The notes under the pieces were generated by a model, which saw only the letters and a program-made list of their open reading frames with translations, had not been told where the DNA came from and did no database searches. A DNA stretch of 64,000 bases from an uncultured Clostridia bacterium. GTDB taxonomy: Bacteria; Bacillota; Clostridia; TANB77; CAG-508. Both the position numbers and the translations under genes were made by a program. The DNA lies in the NCBI GenBank assembly GCA_934129745.1, contig CAKOWZ010000006.1:1-64000 (forward strand). The letters are read 5' to 3'. How positions within the stretch are numbered: the stretch's first letter is position 1; each line of letters begins with the position of its first letter. Shown piece after piece: positions 1 through 8,011 of the stretch.

Positions 1-71
1 GTCGCTATAGGGCTCGAACCTATGACCTCCTGCTTGTAAGGCAGATGCTCTCCCAGCTGAGCTAAGCGACC
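1..71 (-). tRNA. tRNA-Val (anticodon UAC), 3' end cut by window edge
   Basis: Read on the minus strand, this folds as a full cloverleaf: acceptor strand GGTCGCT, TA at positions 8-9, D-stem GCTC, anticodon stem TCTGC/GCAGG with loop CTTACAA (anticodon TAC, valine), T-stem ATAGG/CCTAT with loop TTCGAGC, and returning acceptor AGCGAC. The last acceptor base, the discriminator and CCA lie outside the window. A near-consensus promoter lies just upstream at 102-130. Confidence 0.95.
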
Positions 72-101
72 ATTTTTTGTTTCATTTCCTTCGACTTGTT
101 T

Positions 102-130
102 AGTATACTAGATTTTATTTTAATTGTCAA
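102..130 (-). promoter_or_regulatory. Promoter of tRNA-Val
   Basis: On the minus strand TTGACA (125-130) is separated by exactly 17 nt from TATACT (102-107), about 30 nt upstream of the tRNA 5' end. This is a near-consensus vegetative sigma factor promoter. Confidence 0.8.
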
Positions 131-412
131 CAACTTTTTTCAATTTTTTTCAAATTTTCTAGATTTTTTTTGAATAATATTTTTCAATTACATAATTTAA
201 ATTTGGAATGCAACAACTTTTCCTTATAATAATTTGGTAGCTTCTGTTTTATCTGTTGCATTTCAAATTAATAATCTCATATATTATGTTTTTATTTTTA
301 ATTACCAGAGATAAATTTAATTATTAAAATTTTTCAAACATCGTTTTATGTTAACCCTTAATCACATTTAATCATCAACTTACCTTTAGATATGTCCCAC
401 ATTGCCCAATGC

Positions 413-441
413 GTGCAATTGGGACGCGTCCCTAATTGCAC
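413..441. repeat. REP-like 29-nt palindrome beside ctpA stop codon
   Basis: The arms GTGCAATT-GGGACG and CGTCCC-TAATTGCAC form a nearly perfect inverted repeat centred on the MluI-like GACGCGTC. A second small palindrome, CATTGCCCAATG, lies directly beside it (400-411). No T-run follows in the direction of ctpA transcription, so it is not a classical intrinsic terminator. It looks like an intergenic REP-type palindrome. The rest of 131-412 is AT-rich with no gene I can support. Confidence 0.6.
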
Positions 442-442
442 A

Positions 443-1705
443 TTATTTTAAAATCTCTATTGCACGTTTTAATTGAGTATCTTCATTTTTGTCTACACTA
501 GTATGGCCTTTCCATTCATCAGGTAATTCAACAATTTCGTCAGGTGTAATTCCTACTTTATTTAATTTATTGTGGTTTGGTGTAAAATATTCTTGTATTG
601 TAATTTTTAGTCCTGTTTTTTTATCTTTTAATAAATAAATACCTTGAATGACTCCTTTTCCATAAGTTTTAGTTCCTATTACTTTTGCATTTGTGTTTTC
701 CTTAACAGCTGCTGTTAAAATTTCTGATGCACTTGCTGTGTATTCGTCAACTAGGATAACTATTGGAACATTAATTATAGGTTCTTTGTTAGATTTTGAA
801 ACTTCTTCATTTTTATTTTTATCTGTTGTTATTAACATTGTTGAGCCTTTAGGTACTATCATTTCTGCGATTGATAATGATTGATCTACTAATCCTCCTC
901 CATTTTGTCTTAAGTCTATAATAAGTGATTTTATTGATTTAGATTGTAGTTCTTCATATGCTTTTTTAAAATCATCTGCTGTTTCTCCTCCAAAAGAACT
1001 AATTTTGATGTATCCTATATTATTTTCTAATTTTTCTGATTTTACTGTTTTAAATTTAATTTCTTCTCTTATAGCCTCAATTTCTTTTTCTTTCCCATCT
1101 CTTTCAACAGTTATAACAACTTTTGATCCTGCTACACCTTTCATTTTGTTAGATGCTTGTGTTAATTGATCACCTGTATATTCAACTCCATCTATTTTTT
1201 TAATCACATCACCTGCCAAAATTCCAGCTTTATGTCCTGGTGAATCTTCTATTACTCCTATAACTAAAATTTGATTTGTTTGGGTATTTTGAGCAATATA
1301 TAAACCTACCCCAACATATGAACCATTAACATCTTCTTGTAATGATTTTATTTCTTCTTCATTTAAATATTCTGTATATTGATCTCCAACACCAGCAACA
1401 TATCCTTCTAATGCTCCATCTATTAGTTTTTGTTCATCATATTCTCCAACATACAATTTATCTAAATCTGATTTTATTTCATATAATTTATCATTTAAAG
1501 AAATATCTTCACCATTATTTGTTACTCCTGAAAATGAATTTAAAATATTTCCTGCAATTTTCCATGCTATATTATTACTTTTTTTAATTTCAATTTTTGG
1601 AGTACAAATTTGGCTTAATATAAATGTTGTTGCCATACATGTTATTACAGCTGTAATTAATACAGTCATAAAATATTTAAAAAATTTACTATTTTTTTCT
1701 TCCAT
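443..1705 (-). CDS. ctpA: S41 family carboxyl-terminal processing protease (CtpA/CtpB-like)
   Basis: A serine protease that cleaves extracytoplasmic substrates near their C-termini, held outside the cell by an N-terminal membrane anchor (about residues 11-31). A PDZ domain spans about 125-205 (VGVGLYI, SPGHKAGILAGD). The S41 catalytic core follows, with RQNGGGLV around 266-273, the nucleophile region YTASASEI (Ser325 likely) and the general base Lys350 in TYGKG. The 420-residue length is normal for the family. The start has AGGAGAAGG about 8 nt upstream. It is the last gene of the ftsE-ftsX-envC-ctpA run, separated from envC by a terminator, which suggests a role in turnover of wall hydrolases or their activators. 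This link is inferred from family knowledge and position. Confidence 0.93.
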   Translation of the reverse strand: MEEKNSKFFKYFMTVLITAVITCMATTFILSQICTPKIEIKKSNNIAWKIAGNILNSFSGVTNNGEDISLNDKLYEIKSDLDKLYVGEYDEQKLIDGALEGYVAGVGDQYTEYLNEEEIKSLQEDVNGSYVGVGLYIAQNTQTNQILVIGVIEDSPGHKAGILAGDVIKKIDGVEYTGDQLTQASNKMKGVAGSKVVITVERDGKEKEIEAIREEIKFKTVKSEKLENNIGYIKISSFGGETADDFKKAYEELQSKSIKSLIIDLRQNGGGLVDQSLSIAEMIVPKGSTMLITTDKNKNEEVSKSNKEPIINVPIVILVDEYTASASEILTAAVKENTNAKVIGTKTYGKGVIQGIYLLKDKKTGLKITIQEYFTPNHNKLNKVGITPDEIVELPDEWKGHTSVDKNEDTQLKRAIEILK

Positions 1706-1835
1706 TACACTACCTTCTCCTGTTTTAATTATATATATTTTTTTGATTCTTATTCTTTTATTTTACAAATAAATTTTATAATTAAATATAAAATTCACTT
1801 ATATTTCATATTTTCATGTCACACTTTTCCCATTC

Positions 1836-1867
1836 AAAAAGGGCAGTTTTATTGTATTTTCTGCCCC
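1836..1867 (-). terminator. Intrinsic terminator after the envC-like gene
   Basis: On the minus strand GGGGCAG, a 14-nt loop and CTGCCC are followed by a T-run (TTTTT), 14 nt after the stop codon of the upstream gene. Confidence 0.75.
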
Positions 1868-1880
1868 GTTTGTTTTCTAT

Positions 1881-3056
1881 CTATAAATAATTTAATGGAT
1901 TTGTATGAGAACCATTTACTCTTACTTCAAAATGTAAATGTGGTCCTGTTGAATTTCCTGTTGTTCCTACAGCTGCAATAACTTGTCCTTTAGAAACTGT
2001 TTGTCCAGCTGTTACATATAATTGACTAGCATGTGCATATCTTGTTGTAATTCCATTACCATGACTTAAGATAATGTAATTACCATATCCACCATTCCAT
2101 CCATAATTTGCTAAAATTACTGTTCCACTTTCTGCTGCAACAATATTTGACCCTGTTGTTGCTCCAATATCTACACCTGTATGGAAATCTCTTACTCCAA
2201 ATAATATTCTATATCCATAAGGAGATGTTATTCTTGAGCTTGATGGACAAGGCCATCCAAGTTTTCCTCCTGTATATGGTGTTGTATTTGTTTGACCGCC
2301 ATTACTTGAATTTGATCCAGATGTATTTGTATTATTTTTTGATGCTTCTTGAGCTGCTTTTCTTGCTGCTTCTTCTTTTGCAATTGCTTGTCTTTCAAGT
2401 TTTGCATATTCTTCAGCTTGTGATTTATATTCTGATAATTTTTTTTCTAATTCTTTTTGTTCATCTGTTAAATTTGCTGCTTTTTCTTCTTTTTCGGCTT
2501 TTAGTTTTTGCAATTCAGCTGTTTTTTGTTCTTTGTCTTTTTTCACTGTTTCAACTTCTGTTTTTTCACTTTCAAGTGATTTTTTTAATTCATTTACTTC
2601 AGTAATTAATTTATTGTCATATTCAGTAATTTGTTTCATCATATCTTGATTAGATATAAAATTCATTAATTTTCCTGATAAGACTACATCTAGAAAAGTT
2701 GTTTCTTTTTTCATATACATAGCAACTAATCTATCTTCTAATACTTTTTTCTTTTCTATTAATTCTTTTTCTTTTTGTGAAATTGATTCTTCTAATTGAG
2801 TTAATTTAGTATTTAGCTCTTGTATCTCATTTTCATAAGTCAAAATTGAATTATTTAAATCAGCTACTTCTTGAAGAACTTCATCAATTTCTCCTGATAC
2901 ATTATCTAATTGTTCTTGTGCCTGATTTGAATTTTGTGTTGCTTCTTGTTGTTTTTGATTATAATATGTACTACTTTCTGCTGTAACTTTTAGTCCTACA
3001 GAACTAACAATCATTAGCAAAATTGAAATTGAAATAATTTTACTTAATTTTTTCAT
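1881..3056 (-). CDS. Murein hydrolase activator / M23 peptidase with coiled coil (EnvC/PcsB-like position)
   Basis: A secreted wall protein of 391 residues. A signal peptide covers about residues 1-27. A long coiled coil (about 30-230) follows, rich in Glu, Lys, Gln and Leu, then a Ser/Asn/Thr/Gly linker (about 238-262) and a C-terminal M23 (LytM) domain. The zinc ligands are intact: His292 and Asp296 in HTGVDIG, His375 in HLHFE, and the catalytic His342 in RYAH. It could therefore be an active endopeptidase, unlike degenerate EnvC/NlpD activators. It follows ftsE and ftsX, so the coiled coil probably docks on the FtsX extracellular loop and couples ATP hydrolysis to septal peptidoglycan cleavage. 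That is known for EnvC and PcsB and inferred here. SD AAAGGA lies 13 nt upstream of the start. Confidence 0.9.
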   Translation of the reverse strand: MKKLSKIISISILLMIVSSVGLKVTAESSTYYNQKQQEATQNSNQAQEQLDNVSGEIDEVLQEVADLNNSILTYENEIQELNTKLTQLEESISQKEKELIEKKKVLEDRLVAMYMKKETTFLDVVLSGKLMNFISNQDMMKQITEYDNKLITEVNELKKSLESEKTEVETVKKDKEQKTAELQKLKAEKEEKAANLTDEQKELEKKLSEYKSQAEEYAKLERQAIAKEEAARKAAQEASKNNTNTSGSNSSNGGQTNTTPYTGGKLGWPCPSSSRITSPYGYRILFGVRDFHTGVDIGATTGSNIVAAESGTVILANYGWNGGYGNYIILSHGNGITTRYAHASQLYVTAGQTVSKGQVIAAVGTTGNSTGPHLHFEVRVNGSHTNPLNYL

Positions 3057-3087
3057 TTTAAAATCAAATCCTTTCTTTGGTAAAATA

Positions 3088-4095
3088 TTAAACTTTAAGA
3101 TATTTTTTCATAGACAAAACACTACCTAAAACACCAATTCCTATTCCTATTACTAAGAAAATTAGCATTAATTGTGGGAACATTTGGTCAAATTGTAATA
3201 AGTTTTCCATTCCACTACTCATATTACTTATTTCTTTTAACCATCCATTAAGTGCATTACTTATTATTCCATTTTTAATCCAAATGTATAATCCACCTAA
3301 TAATATAATTGATATTACAGATGAAATCATTCCAATTATAATACCTTCAACTATAAATGGTGCTCTAATGAAATTATTTGTGGCACCTACATATTTCATA
3401 ATTGATATTTCTTTTCTTCTTGCATGAACTGTTAATTTAATTGTATTTCCAATTATAATTATTGAAAATGCAACTAATCCTCCACCAATTGCTATTAGAA
3501 AAATACTAACTCCTTTATTAAAATGTGTTAACATTTCTGCTGGACTTTTTTTGGTTTCAACTTTTTTAGTTTCGACTTTTTGATTGTTTTCTTCTGTTTC
3601 TGTAATTGTATAATTACTTTCTGATGTATTTGTCACATTTTTTAATGCTTCTATTTTTGGAATAACCTCTTCTAATTTGTCTAAACTTGTTAATGTTACA
3701 ACAAATGACTCTGGAAATGGATGTTCACTTTCTGTATATCCTTGAAGTTCTACAGCACTTTCACCTAATCTTTTTACTGCTTGGTGATATGCTTCTTTTT
3801 TATCAATAAATTTTATATTATCAGGATTTATATTTTCAATATTTTTTAATTCTGATTTAAGTGTGTTTTTTTCTGATTCTGTAATTCCATCTTTTACATA
3901 TACATCAACTGAATATCCACTTTCCATATTATTTAAAATTGATTTTATATTCTCACCTATTATAAAACACATTCCCACTGTAATCATTGCCACAACCATA
4001 ATAATAATCGCTGAAAAAGTAGATTTTTTATTTTTACCTATGTTTCGTATTCCATCTCCGATTAAATAACTAATTAAATTATAACTCACTATCAT
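3088..4095 (-). CDS. ftsX: Cell division permease FtsX
   Basis: Membrane partner of the ATPase FtsE. It has one N-terminal membrane segment, a large extracytoplasmic domain, then three C-terminal segments carrying the conserved cytoplasmic KEISIMKYVGATN stretch. The extracytoplasmic loop has a lysine- and threonine-rich insertion (KVETKKVETKK). I chose the ATG at 4095 (MIVSYNL...), preceded by AAAAAAGGTGGGT. A further in-frame start at 4131 lies deeper inside ftsE and would add 12 residues without family support. The chosen start overlaps ftsE by 17 nt, indicating translational coupling. Downstream come the M23 hydrolase and ctpA genes. Confidence 0.94.
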   Translation of the reverse strand: MIVSYNLISYLIGDGIRNIGKNKKSTFSAIIIMVVAMITVGMCFIIGENIKSILNNMESGYSVDVYVKDGITESEKNTLKSELKNIENINPDNIKFIDKKEAYHQAVKRLGESAVELQGYTESEHPFPESFVVTLTSLDKLEEVIPKIEALKNVTNTSESNYTITETEENNQKVETKKVETKKSPAEMLTHFNKGVSIFLIAIGGGLVAFSIIIIGNTIKLTVHARRKEISIMKYVGATNNFIRAPFIVEGIIIGMISSVISIILLGGLYIWIKNGIISNALNGWLKEISNMSSGMENLLQFDQMFPQLMLIFLVIGIGIGVLGSVLSMKKYLKV

Positions 4096-4765
4096 ACCCA
4101 CCTTTTTTATCATCTCTGATAATGTTTCCATTATCTATTTGTATAACTCTTTTTTTCATTTTATCAACAATATCTTTTGCATGTGTTGCAACAACAATTG
4201 TTGTACCTCTTAAATTAATATCATTTAAAAGATTCATGATTTCCCATGCTGTGTCTGGGTCTAAGTTTCCTGTAGGTTCATCTGCGATTAACATTGATGG
4301 ATTATTTACCAATGCTCTTGCTAAAGCCACTCTTTGTTGCTCTCCACCTGATAATTCATTTGGATATACTTTTGATTTATCACTTAATCCTACAAGTGAT
4401 AAAACCATTGGAACTTGTCTTCTTATATGTCTTGGTGTAGCTTTTACTATATGCATTGCAAATGCTACATTTTCATAAACTGTTTTATCTGGCAATAATC
4501 TAAAGTCTTGAAAAACAACTCCCATACTTCTTCTTAAATATGGAATTCTTTTTGCTTTAAGAAATGTTGTATCTTTTCCATTAATGATTATATTACCTGA
4601 TGTTGGTTCCTCTTCTTTTAATATCATTTTAATTAATGTTGATTTTCCAGAACCAGAGCTACCAACTAAAAATGCAAATTCTCCTTTATCTATTTTAAAA
4701 TTGGCATTGTTTACAGCAACTGTCCCTGTATCATAAGTTTTGCTGACATTTCTAAATTCTATCAT
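4079..4765 (-). CDS. ftsE: Cell division ATP-binding protein FtsE
   Basis: ABC ATPase of 228 residues that, with FtsX, controls peptidoglycan hydrolases at the septum or sidewall. Walker A GSSGSGKST is at 35-43, the Q-loop is in VFQDFRLL, the ABC signature LSGGEQQR is at 138-145, Walker B MLIADEP with the catalytic Glu is at about 158-164, and the switch His lies in VATHAKD. SD AAAGGA is 9 nt upstream. It heads the ftsE-ftsX-envC-ctpA run and has its own promoter at 4806-4834. Confidence 0.97.
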   Translation of the reverse strand: MIEFRNVSKTYDTGTVAVNNANFKIDKGEFAFLVGSSGSGKSTLIKMILKEEEPTSGNIIINGKDTTFLKAKRIPYLRRSMGVVFQDFRLLPDKTVYENVAFAMHIVKATPRHIRRQVPMVLSLVGLSDKSKVYPNELSGGEQQRVALARALVNNPSMLIADEPTGNLDPDTAWEIMNLLNDINLRGTTIVVATHAKDIVDKMKKRVIQIDNGNIIRDDKKGGYDSEL

Positions 4766-4805
4766 AATCTTTCTTCCTTTTGTTAAATTATAGTTTTACA
4801 TATTA

Positions 4806-4834
4806 ATAATAACAATAAACTTGTTTATTTGCAA
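4806..4834 (-). promoter_or_regulatory. Promoter of ftsEX with a palindrome in its spacer
   Basis: On the minus strand TTGCAA (829-834), a 17-nt spacer and TATTAT (806-811) lie 41 nt upstream of ftsE. The spacer carries a near-perfect palindrome, AATAAAC-tt-GTTTATT (4814-4829), which could be an operator. Confidence 0.6.
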
Positions 4835-4941
4835 TAGGTTTTTTTGAAATTTTTTGTTATTTTTTTAGGTAAAAAGCTGATTATTGCTGGATTTGTTATA
4901 GTTTTGTTCCAAAAAAAAATTCACAAAAAATTCACAAATCA

Positions 4942-5613
4942 TTATTTTTTTCTTGCTTTTAAAGCTTTTATTTTAATCCCCTCTTGTTTAAACATTTTTT
5001 CATGTTCTGTTTCAATATTATCCCAAAATTCAGGATGAATTTTTAATGTTTCTTCTAAATCAAATGTTTTATCAATAATTTCAAAACCTGCTTCTTCAAA
5101 ATACATTAAACTTGCATTAAATAATCCGTCATCATCTGTTTTGAAATATATTTCTCCTTCATTTTTCAAAAATTGCTTATATTTTTCTAATTGTCTTGTA
5201 TGTGTTAATCTTTTTTTTCTATGTTTCCCACGTGGCCATGGATTACAAAAATTAATATAGATTCTGTCAATTTGATCTTTATCATCTAAAATTAATAGAA
5301 TTCTTTCAATATCATATCTTGTTAAATATACATTATTAATTTGTATGTTTTTTTCTGTATAAACTTGCTCAATATTTCTTTTTGCTAAACCTAACATCGC
5401 ATCTACCATATCAATTGCAATATAATTAATATCTTGATTTTTTGACGCAATTTGTGAAATAAATCCTCCTTTACCACATCCTAATTCTAAATGTATTGGA
5501 TTATCATTTTTAAATAATGTTTTCCATTTTCCTTTATAATCTTCTGGATTATCAATATAAAAACTACTTGCTTCTAATTCTTCTCTTGCCCATGGTTTAA
5601 ATCTTATACGCAT
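4942..5613 (-). CDS. trmB: tRNA (guanine-N7-)-methyltransferase
   Basis: Methylates G46 in the tRNA variable loop using S-adenosylmethionine. The 223 residues are typical. The SAM-binding loop LELGCGKGGFIS is at about 42-53, followed by the family motif NPWPRGKHRKKRL (about 124-136) and the C-terminal FKTDD stretch. A good SD (AAAGGAGAG) precedes the ATG. It has its own promoter (5726-5754). ftsE downstream has a separate promoter, so trmB may be monocistronic or read through. Confidence 0.96.
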   Translation of the reverse strand: MRIRFKPWAREELEASSFYIDNPEDYKGKWKTLFKNDNPIHLELGCGKGGFISQIASKNQDINYIAIDMVDAMLGLAKRNIEQVYTEKNIQINNVYLTRYDIERILLILDDKDQIDRIYINFCNPWPRGKHRKKRLTHTRQLEKYKQFLKNEGEIYFKTDDDGLFNASLMYFEEAGFEIIDKTFDLEETLKIHPEFWDNIETEHEKMFKQEGIKIKALKARKK

Positions 5614-5725
5614 ATTTTTCTCTCCTTTTTGATTTTAAGCATTTTATTCTCATTTTCTTATTTTTCCTATTTATTTTCTAGCATTTTCGTCTTTTAGTAT
5701 CTTTTTTCGGTTCTTTTCTCCCAAT

Positions 5726-5754
5726 ATTTTACAACATATGATAATTTTAGTCAA
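5726..5754 (-). promoter_or_regulatory. Promoter of trmB
   Basis: On the minus strand TTGACT (5749-5754), a 17-nt spacer and TAAAAT (5726-5731). It is divergent from the DUF4364 promoter about 60 nt away. Confidence 0.65.
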
Positions 5755-5814
5755 CCATTCAAAAGTTTGTATTATTACACTATTTCTATAAAAAATTTAA
5801 AGCAAAACTTTTTA

Positions 5815-5843
5815 TTGAAAATTTCACTTTCATATGCTATAAT
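5815..5843 (+). promoter_or_regulatory. Promoter of the DUF4364 gene
   Basis: TTGAAA (5815-5820), exactly 17 nt, then perfect TATAAT (5838-5843), 20 nt before the SD of the following gene. Confidence 0.8.
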
Positions 5844-5877
5844 TCACATAGCAAAAAAATGACAGGAGATGACAAAT

Positions 5878-6420
5878 TTGAAATTAAACACAGATAGCGA
5901 AACATTAGCTGAAAACAAAGTATTAATATTATATATATTAGATCAAACAAATAAACCTATAACAAATGATAATTTATATAAACTTGTATTAACAGCAATT
6001 GACATGAATTATTTTTATTTTCAGCAATTTTTATTAGATATGATAAACACAAAGTTTGTTGTATCATATACAAAGGAATCTCAAGAAGTATATGAACTAA
6101 CAGAACTTGGAAAAAGTACTTTAGATTTAACACTAGATATATTGCCTGGTATTGTCAAATTAAAAGTTGATACTAATTTAAAAAGCACTTTAGAACAAGT
6201 TGAAGAAGAACATTCTGTTGTTGCAGAATATACTCCTAAAAATGAAAATAATTATTTAATTAATTGTAAAATTGTCGAAAATAATGAAACTGTTTTTGAA
6301 ATAAAAACATATGCTTATTCTCGTGAGCAAGCAAAAGATATTGTTGATAATTGGAAAAATAATGCTCAGGAAATTTATCCTAAAGTTCTTGATTTATTAC
6401 ATAATCTAAAACAAAAATAA
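5878..6420 (+). CDS. DUF4364 family protein, probable winged-helix regulator
   Basis: A 180-residue soluble protein matching the DUF4364 family of Clostridia by its layout. The N-terminal part (about residues 1-90) is helical and resembles a PadR-like winged helix: ILYILDQTNKPITNDNL, then YFYFQQFLLDMI, then YELTELGKSTLDL. The C-terminal half is a beta-rich domain of unknown role. The start is decided by the ribosome binding site. AGGAG at 5864-5868 abuts the ATG at 5869 with no gap, whereas the in-frame TTG at 5878 sits 9 nt away, so I prefer TTG. It is transcribed divergently from trmB and ends in a bidirectional terminator. I cannot name its target genes. Confidence 0.8.
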   Translation: MKLNTDSETLAENKVLILYILDQTNKPITNDNLYKLVLTAIDMNYFYFQQFLLDMINTKFVVSYTKESQEVYELTELGKSTLDLTLDILPGIVKLKVDTNLKSTLEQVEEEHSVVAEYTPKNENNYLINCKIVENNETVFEIKTYAYSREQAKDIVDNWKNNAQEIYPKVLDLLHNLKQK

Positions 6421-6450
6421 TGTGTGGTGATTAATCTGTCCACACATTAT
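6421..6450. terminator. Bidirectional terminator between DUF4364 gene and rpe
   Basis: TGTGTGG (6421-6427) pairs with CCACACA (6440-6446). T-rich tracts lie on both sides, serving the converging genes. Confidence 0.75.
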
Positions 6451-6460
6451 TTTATATATT

Positions 6461-7120
6461 TTATTGTTTCATATGTTTTATTGTTTCTTGATAATTATCA
6501 GTTTTAATAATTCCTGTTCCTGAAACAATAATCTCAGCTCCAGCATTTTTAACTAAATCAATATTTTCCATATTAATTCCGCCATCAGCTTCTATTATTA
6601 AATCCATATTTTTTTCATTATTATATTCAGATAGTTTTTTAATCTTATCAATTGTTGATTTTATTAATTGTTGTCCACCTTTTCCTGGTTCTACAGTCAT
6701 AATTAAAACAACATGAACAAATTCTAGAATATCTAAAATTTCATCAATACTTGTTTCAGGTTTAATTGAAATTCCAGCTTTACAATGATTGTTTTTTATA
6801 TAATCTAATATATCTATTAATTCATTTTTATTAGTTATTGATTCATAATGAATTGTAATTATATTAGGATTATATGGTAAAAATAAATCAATATATTTAT
6901 GTACATCTGATACCATTAAATGAATATCTAATGGTATGTTTGTAATATTATTTAAATAATCACAATATTCTAACATTTTTTCTGTTGTATCATTTTCAAC
7001 AAATTTACCATCCATAACATCTATATGAAAATAGTCTGTTTTAGCTGTTTCTAAATTATAAATTGTTTTTATTATTTTTTCTTTTTCTACATCAAGAATT
7101 GATGTTGATATTTCTACCAT
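6461..7120 (-). CDS. rpe: Ribulose-phosphate 3-epimerase
   Basis: Interconverts ribulose-5-phosphate and xylulose-5-phosphate in the pentose phosphate pathway. A TIM barrel of 219 residues: the metal-binding FHIDVMDGKFV near residue 31, LDIHLMV near 64, MTVEPGKGGQ around 139-148, and the phosphate-binding EADGGIN and VSGTGI near the end. The start overlaps the rsgA stop by 7 nt and has AAAGGAGAAA upstream, so it is coupled to rsgA. The prpC-pknB-rsgA-rpe order is the standard Firmicutes arrangement. Confidence 0.96.
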   Translation of the reverse strand: MVEISTSILDVEKEKIIKTIYNLETAKTDYFHIDVMDGKFVENDTTEKMLEYCDYLNNITNIPLDIHLMVSDVHKYIDLFLPYNPNIITIHYESITNKNELIDILDYIKNNHCKAGISIKPETSIDEILDILEFVHVVLIMTVEPGKGGQQLIKSTIDKIKKLSEYNNEKNMDLIIEADGGINMENIDLVKNAGAEIIVSGTGIIKTDNYQETIKHMKQ

Positions 7121-7998
7121 TTATGTTTCTCCTTTTCCTTTAATTCATTATATAATCTAACATATGTTTCATATCTTTTACTGTTTATTTTTCCCGCTTC
7201 TAAAGCTTTTTTTATTCCACAATTTTCTTCTTTAATATGTGTACAACCTACAAATTCACAATCTTTAATATATGTAACCATATCTGTAAAATAATCTGCT
7301 AGATTTTCACTTTGAATTTCATATATATCAAATGTTGAAAATCCTGGTGTATCAGCTATATATGAATTATCATTGATTTTGTATAATTTTATTGATGTTG
7401 TTGTATTTTTTCCTCGTTTGTTTTTGCTACTAATTTCACCTTCAGATGTTAAAATATCTTTAAATATATTATTTATTAGAGTAGATTTTCCAACACCTGA
7501 ATTTCCTGAAAATGCAGTTATATTATTTTCCAATAATTCTAAAATTTTGTCTATTCCTTCACCTGTTTTTGCATTTGTTTTTATTACTGTATATCCTATT
7601 TTTTTATACACATTTTCAATTTCATTAATTATTTTATCATTTACTAAATCAATTTTATTTAAGCATATTATAGGTTTTATATCATTATATTCTGCAAAAA
7701 CTAATTGTTTATCTAATAATAACAAATCAGGTTTTGGCATTTTCATTGATACAACAAAAATTATTTGAGTTAAATTAGACATTTTAGGTCTTTTTATATA
7801 ATTAGTTCTTTCTAAAATTTGATTTATAACTCCAGTTCCATCATTTTGGTATTCAAATTCAATTTTATCTCCTACAATTGGAGTTATTTCATCAATTTTA
7901 AATTTTCCTCTTGGCATACATTTTATGTTTTTTTTAGCTTCTAAATCTTCTACTTCATATATATTTGAAACACAACTTGTTATTAATCCTTTTGACAT
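7114..7998 (-). CDS. rsgA: Ribosome small subunit GTPase RsgA
   Basis: Circularly permuted GTPase that checks late maturation of the 30S subunit. An N-terminal OB fold leads to G4 (NKID, about 114), then G1 GNSGVGKST (165-173), G3 DTPGFSTF, and a C-terminal zinc finger (CEFVGCTHIKEENC). I chose ATG at 7998 (MSKGLITS...), with AAAGGAG 7 nt upstream. A longer in-frame start at 8022 would overlap pknB by 11 nt and lacks an SD. It lies 13 nt behind pknB and overlaps rpe. Confidence 0.96.
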   Translation of the reverse strand: MSKGLITSCVSNIYEVEDLEAKKNIKCMPRGKFKIDEITPIVGDKIEFEYQNDGTGVINQILERTNYIKRPKMSNLTQIIFVVSMKMPKPDLLLLDKQLVFAEYNDIKPIICLNKIDLVNDKIINEIENVYKKIGYTVIKTNAKTGEGIDKILELLENNITAFSGNSGVGKSTLINNIFKDILTSEGEISSKNKRGKNTTTSIKLYKINDNSYIADTPGFSTFDIYEIQSENLADYFTDMVTYIKDCEFVGCTHIKEENCGIKKALEAGKINSKRYETYVRLYNELKEKEKHKW

Positions 7999-8011
7999 AT
8001 AGTCTCCTTTA

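Noticed and set aside
2108..2605. 165-codon frame on the plus strand opposite the envC-like gene
   Set aside because: Leu/Phe-rich antisense shadow of the coiled-coil coding sequence, with no SD. Similar Leu-rich antisense frames over ftsX, pknB, spoIVA, ileS and the PBP gene were dropped for the same reason.
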